A stretch of 64,000 nucleotides of DNA. Source: Bdellovibrionales bacterium. Lineage in GTDB: Bacteria; Bdellovibrionota; Bdellovibrionia; Bdellovibrionales; JAGQZY01. Both the position numbers and the translations under genes were made by a program. The stretch spans positions 1-64,000 of the forward strand of contig JAIEOS010000059.1 in NCBI GenBank assembly GCA_019750295.1, given 5' to 3'. Of the stretch, positions 62,269 to 64,000 are shown piece after piece; position 1 is the stretch's first letter; every line of letters starts with the position of its first letter. Below the pieces are notes generated by a model, which was given only the letters and a program-made list of their open reading frames with translations, was not told where the DNA came from and did no database searches.

Positions 62269-63734
62269 TAGAACCTAAAATAGATAAATGGGTTATATTC
62301 TTGTCCACAGAGTACGATCGCAGAGAAGATTAAAAGACCGACATAGCTCATTTCTCTCAGGGCAGGATGTAAATTCCACGTTGCTCGTCTCTGCGGAGAG
62401 AGGCCCCAGTAGGAAAGTGGAACGCTCAGAACGATGCCCAAGATGAAATAAACATAAAAATGAGGTAGAGAGAGCAATTGCAAGCTGTCTGTGGAAATAA
62501 GGGCGGGAGCAAGTCCTAGCATTGCTTTCCAGATCGCCACAGTCTGAGATAAAGTTTCGCTACGGAAAATGACCCAGCTAAAAAGAATAACGATGATGGC
62601 ATAAATGTGTCGGAGGAGTCGGGGAGCTCTGTTTTCTTTGAAATCCATCACGCGTTCGAGCACGAGGAAGAGCCCGTGGAAAACTCCCCATCCCAGAAAA
62701 TTAAGGCTCGCTCCGTGCCATAGACCACACAATGTGAAGACTAAAAATAAATTGCGGTACTCTTTGAATGTCCCTAGGCGATTTCCTCCTAAGGGAATGT
62801 AAAGGTAATCTCTAAACCACTGGGAGAGAGTCATGTGCCATCGGCGCCAGAAGTCTTTCATGCTTTGCGCGATGTAGGGATAATTAAAATTTTCCGGAAG
62901 GGTAATTCCAAACATGCGCGCAAGCCCCACCGCCATATCGGAATACCCGGAGAAATCAAAGTAGATCTGAAGAGCGTAGGCCCCTGCTGTAAACCAAGCC
63001 AAAAGTGTATCCATTTTGGAAGCATCGACCGCATAGAAAATATCGGAGTAGTATCCCAACGGATTAGCGATGATGACTTTTTTTGCCAGCCCCACCGAAA
63101 AGCGCCGAAATCCCTCGACGATATTGATCCAACTGTGAGTGCGAGATTCCAATTGTTTTCGAAGATCGATGTAACGAATGATGGGTCCCGCTACGAGGTG
63201 AGGGAAAAAAGTGATAAACGTCCAATAATCAACAAAGCGACGGGTGGCTTTAATCTCTCCGCGATAAACGTCAATAATATAACTCATGGACTCAAACGTA
63301 TAGAAACTGATACCAATCGGTAGACCCACTTCGATAAAAACTCGCGAGCCGTGACTTAATGGATAAAGCTGATCAGCGAGGTCCGTCACTAGACCTGCGG
63401 CGAAGTTAAAATACTTAAAATAAAACAAAAGCCCCATATTTGAAAAAATAGAGGCGAGAAGAATTATTTTTTGAAAACCGGGATTTGGTTGAGACTTCTG
63501 ACGATCATTTTCTAAGAGCAGCGCCAGCCAGTAGTCGATAAATCCCACCAGGAGCATGACATAAAAGAATTTTTTTTCACCCTCGATATAAAAAACTAAG
63601 CTTGCGAGAAGGAGAACGAAGTTTAACCACGTGAAAAGGCGCCGGCTGCGCGCACAATAATGATAAACGGCAAAATAAACCAATAGGACAATTGGTAGAA
63701 AAATAAATAAGAATTTTAGCGAGCTAAAAACCAT
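62268..63734 (-). CDS. AlgI-like MBOAT O-acyltransferase
   Basis: This 488-residue membrane protein has about 10-12 segments. Key residues are typical: FNYPYIAQSMKDFWRRWHMT, LSQWFRDYLYIPLGG and the active-site His in LCGLWHGASLNFLGW. It carries acyl groups across the inner membrane for the SGNH partner downstream. It is divergent from hrpB; the gap of 84 bases must hold both promoters. A second SGNH-type protein lies at the other window edge. Confidence 0.93.
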   Translation of the reverse strand: MVFSSLKFLFIFLPIVLLVYFAVYHYCARSRRLFTWLNFVLLLASLVFYIEGEKKFFYVMLLVGFIDYWLALLLENDRQKSQPNPGFQKIILLASIFSNMGLLFYFKYFNFAAGLVTDLADQLYPLSHGSRVFIEVGLPIGISFYTFESMSYIIDVYRGEIKATRRFVDYWTFITFFPHLVAGPIIRYIDLRKQLESRTHSWINIVEGFRRFSVGLAKKVIIANPLGYYSDIFYAVDASKMDTLLAWFTAGAYALQIYFDFSGYSDMAVGLARMFGITLPENFNYPYIAQSMKDFWRRWHMTLSQWFRDYLYIPLGGNRLGTFKEYRNLFLVFTLCGLWHGASLNFLGWGVFHGLFLVLERVMDFKENRAPRLLRHIYAIIVILFSWVIFRSETLSQTVAIWKAMLGLAPALISTDSLQLLSLPHFYVYFILGIVLSVPLSYWGLSPQRRATWNLHPALREMSYVGLLIFSAIVLCGQEYNPFIYFRF

Positions 63735-63818
63735 AATTTATCTCATTTTTAGGAGCATTTAGTACTAGTCGAATCTTTAACTCATTGCTAGTTTTTTTAT
63801 AAAATTGTACTTTAAAGT

Positions 63819-64000
63819 ATGCTGAGTCCGTTGCCCGTAGATCTAATTATTCCTTCGATAAAACAGGCATTTGTTAACGCCCAGTCACTGGTGATCTCGG
63901 CGGCCCCCGGGGCAGGTAAAACCACAAGAATTCCCCCGGCGTTATCGTCGATGGTCGAAAAGCAAGTTTGGGTGTTAGAGCCCCGACGTATCGCTGCCAT
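63819..64000 (+). CDS. hrpB: HrpB-type ATP-dependent helicase (N-terminal 60 codons; cut by window edge)
   Basis: The frame opens at ATG 63819 and runs off the right edge. It reads LPVDLIIPSI, then Walker A region VISAAPGAGKTTRIPPAL, then VWVLEPRRIAA. The combination APGAGKTT...P-x-AL and LEPRRIAA is characteristic of HrpB. The missing part should hold DEAH and the helicase C-terminal domains. The role of HrpB is not well defined; it is thought to act on RNA. Confidence 0.9.
   Translation, partial: MLSPLPVDLIIPSIKQAFVNAQSLVISAAPGAGKTTRIPPALSSMVEKQVWVLEPRRIAA

Noticed and set aside
62835-63323. 162-codon plus-strand frame opposite the MBOAT gene
   Set aside because: It is antisense to the active-site region of a clear MBOAT gene and has no family features.
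63812-64000. Minus-strand frame at the right edge
   Set aside because: The plus strand here clearly encodes the HrpB start with Walker A, so the minus frame is its shadow.

Overview
The window is a gene-dense bacterial chromosome segment. By eye the GC content is in the mid-to-upper 40s percent. It holds about 65 protein genes with very short gaps and many overlapping ends. I see no rRNA, tRNA, insertion sequence, phage gene or CRISPR array, and no gene-free stretch over 300 bases. The content suggests a diderm (Gram-negative-type) bacterium, most likely in or near the Bdellovibrio group (Bdellovibrionota). That placement is my inference from the mix of a MlaEFD lipid transporter with an enlarged MCE protein, many secreted or lipid-anchored proteins of unknown function, several peptidoglycan enzymes, a nucleotide-transporter-like carrier and an HrpB helicase. 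No marker gene here fixes the taxonomy.

Layout. 1-2.9 kb (minus): an SGNH-type membrane protein cut by the window edge, two small exported proteins and a monoacylglycerol-lipase-like hydrolase. 3.0-10.0 kb (plus): a tightly overlapping run of a membrane sensor-like protein, a receiver plus degenerate-GGDEF protein, alanine racemase and MlaE/MlaF/MlaD, closed by a 38-bp-arm perfect inverted repeat. 10.1-14 kb: purH, convergent with a large multi-spanning membrane protein. 14-18.7 kb (plus): a protein phosphatase, then an overlapping run of a GYF/TPR membrane protein, an exported protein, a YhaM-type exonuclease and serine acetyltransferase. 18.7-24.2 kb: a penicillin-binding protein, a dicarboxylate/glutamate symporter, a RecB-like nuclease, a methyltransferase overlapping a candidate secreted cysteine peptidase, and a cupredoxin-like protein. 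24.1-28 kb (minus): an FHA membrane protein overlapping a trypsin-like protein that has lost its catalytic His and Ser, and a type II NADH dehydrogenase. 28-38 kb: an outer-membrane-like protein, a metallophosphoesterase, RecQ, an NTT/MFS carrier, a MASE3 hybrid kinase, a YihY protein, an L,D-transpeptidase and an Atm1-type ABC exporter. 38-51 kb: YheU, rhomboid, DTW tRNA-modification protein, YchJ, two MFS exporters, AlkC, an ankyrin lipoprotein, RlmN, an SDR and a frameshifted pirin. 51-64 kb: an M23 peptidase, cyclophilin, FkbM methyltransferase, acyl-ACP thioesterase, two DoxX proteins, MATE, RhlE, an AlgJ/AlgI-like O-acylation pair and the start of hrpB.

How the genes may work together. 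Much of the segment concerns building and altering the cell envelope: D-alanine supply (alr), peptidoglycan cross-linking and cleavage (PBP, L,D-transpeptidase, M23), lipid transport (Mla) and surface-polymer acylation (AlgI/AlgJ). The most unusual units are the FHA plus pseudoprotease pair, the sensor plus degenerate GGDEF pair overlapping alr, the candidate secreted cysteine peptidase overlapping a methyltransferase, and the pirin gene interrupted at a nine-base homopolymer.
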